This document shows positions 5,787 to 5,871 of a stretch of 5,871 nt of DNA, in pieces. The stretch covers positions 1 through 5,871 of the forward strand of contig WFQY01000238.1 of assembly GCA_015486815.1 (NCBI GenBank), written 5' to 3'. Each line of letters starts with the position of its first letter. Position 1 is the first letter of the stretch. The DNA comes from Phycisphaerae bacterium. Its GTDB lineage: Bacteria; Planctomycetota; Phycisphaerae; JAAYCJ01. The notes beneath the pieces are model-generated. The model was not told where the DNA came from and did not search any database. It saw nothing but the letters and a program-made list of their open reading frames with translations. A program made the translations under genes and the position numbers.

Positions 5787-5823
5787 AAATAGGCCTGGAG
5801 TGAAATGTTACCGAAACAAAGGT

Positions 5824-5829
5824 ATTATA
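5824..5829 (-). promoter_or_regulatory. Candidate -10 box of the kinase-glycosyltransferase operon
   Basis: TATAAT on the minus strand would place a transcript start near 5817, about 40 nt before the ATG at 5776. The matching -35 would fall at about 5847-5852, which is adapter sequence, so the real -35 is missing from this contig and the promoter cannot be confirmed. Confidence 0.3.
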
Positions 5830-5835
5830 GAATAT

Positions 5836-5871
5836 CTGTTTCTTATACACATCTGACGCTGCCGACGATCT
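5836..5871. other. Illumina Nextera (Tn5 mosaic end plus read-2) adapter read-through
   Basis: Bases 5836-5854 match the 19-bp Tn5 mosaic end CTGTCTCTTATACACATCT with one mismatch (T for C at 5840). They are followed directly by GACGCTGCCGACGA at 5855-5868, the Nextera adapter arm, and three further bases. This is library-construction sequence retained in the assembly and not part of the genome; genomic sequence ends at about 5835. Confidence 0.95.

Noticed and set aside
5836..5871. A Tn5/IS50 transposon end or other mobile-element boundary
   Set aside because: The mosaic end is followed exactly by the synthetic Nextera arm GACGCTGCCGACGA at the contig terminus, and no transposase or target duplication is present.

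Overview
This window looks like one contig end from a Gram-negative-type, moderately A+T-rich bacterium. The gene set is a ceramidase-superfamily protein, a GT9 heptosyltransferase-like enzyme, an LPS-core-kinase-like protein and a ferritin/VIT iron transporter. That mix, and the style of the proteins, recall the PVC group, perhaps an anaerobic planctomycete of the Phycisphaerae/Sedimentisphaerales kind. The assignment is an inference from protein character and base composition only. The last ~36 bases are Illumina Nextera adapter, so the biological sequence stops at about 5835.

Layout. Bases 1-183 (minus strand) hold the first 61 codons of a gene that runs off the left edge and may be a beta-propeller glycosidase-like protein. 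Bases 184-359 are non-coding and A+T-rich, with a candidate promoter for that gene, a 14-bp palindrome and four 12-bp tandem repeats. Bases 360-1847 (minus) encode a 495-residue protein of the neutral/alkaline ceramidase family that keeps the zinc ligands but lacks the nucleophilic serine. An 87-bp divergent region (1848-1934) separates it from 1935-2822 (plus), an iron transporter with an N-terminal ferritin-like domain fused to a five-helix VIT1/CCC1 domain. This gene converges, across 28 bp, on a two-gene minus-strand unit.

The two-gene unit is read from right to left. First comes a protein of about 612 residues with two WaaP/KdkA/InaA-type kinase domains in one chain (3938-5776), then, after 22 bp, a GT9 glycosyltransferase (2851-3915). 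The junction between them is a 19-bp tandem duplication that carries the stop codon of the first gene and the ribosome-binding site of the second. Together the pair most likely builds and phosphorylates the inner core of an LPS-like glycolipid at the inner membrane.

The items most worth a second look are the double-kinase architecture with its asymmetric active sites, the serine-less ceramidase-fold protein, and the intercistronic duplication. No RNA genes, CRISPR arrays or insertion sequences were seen.
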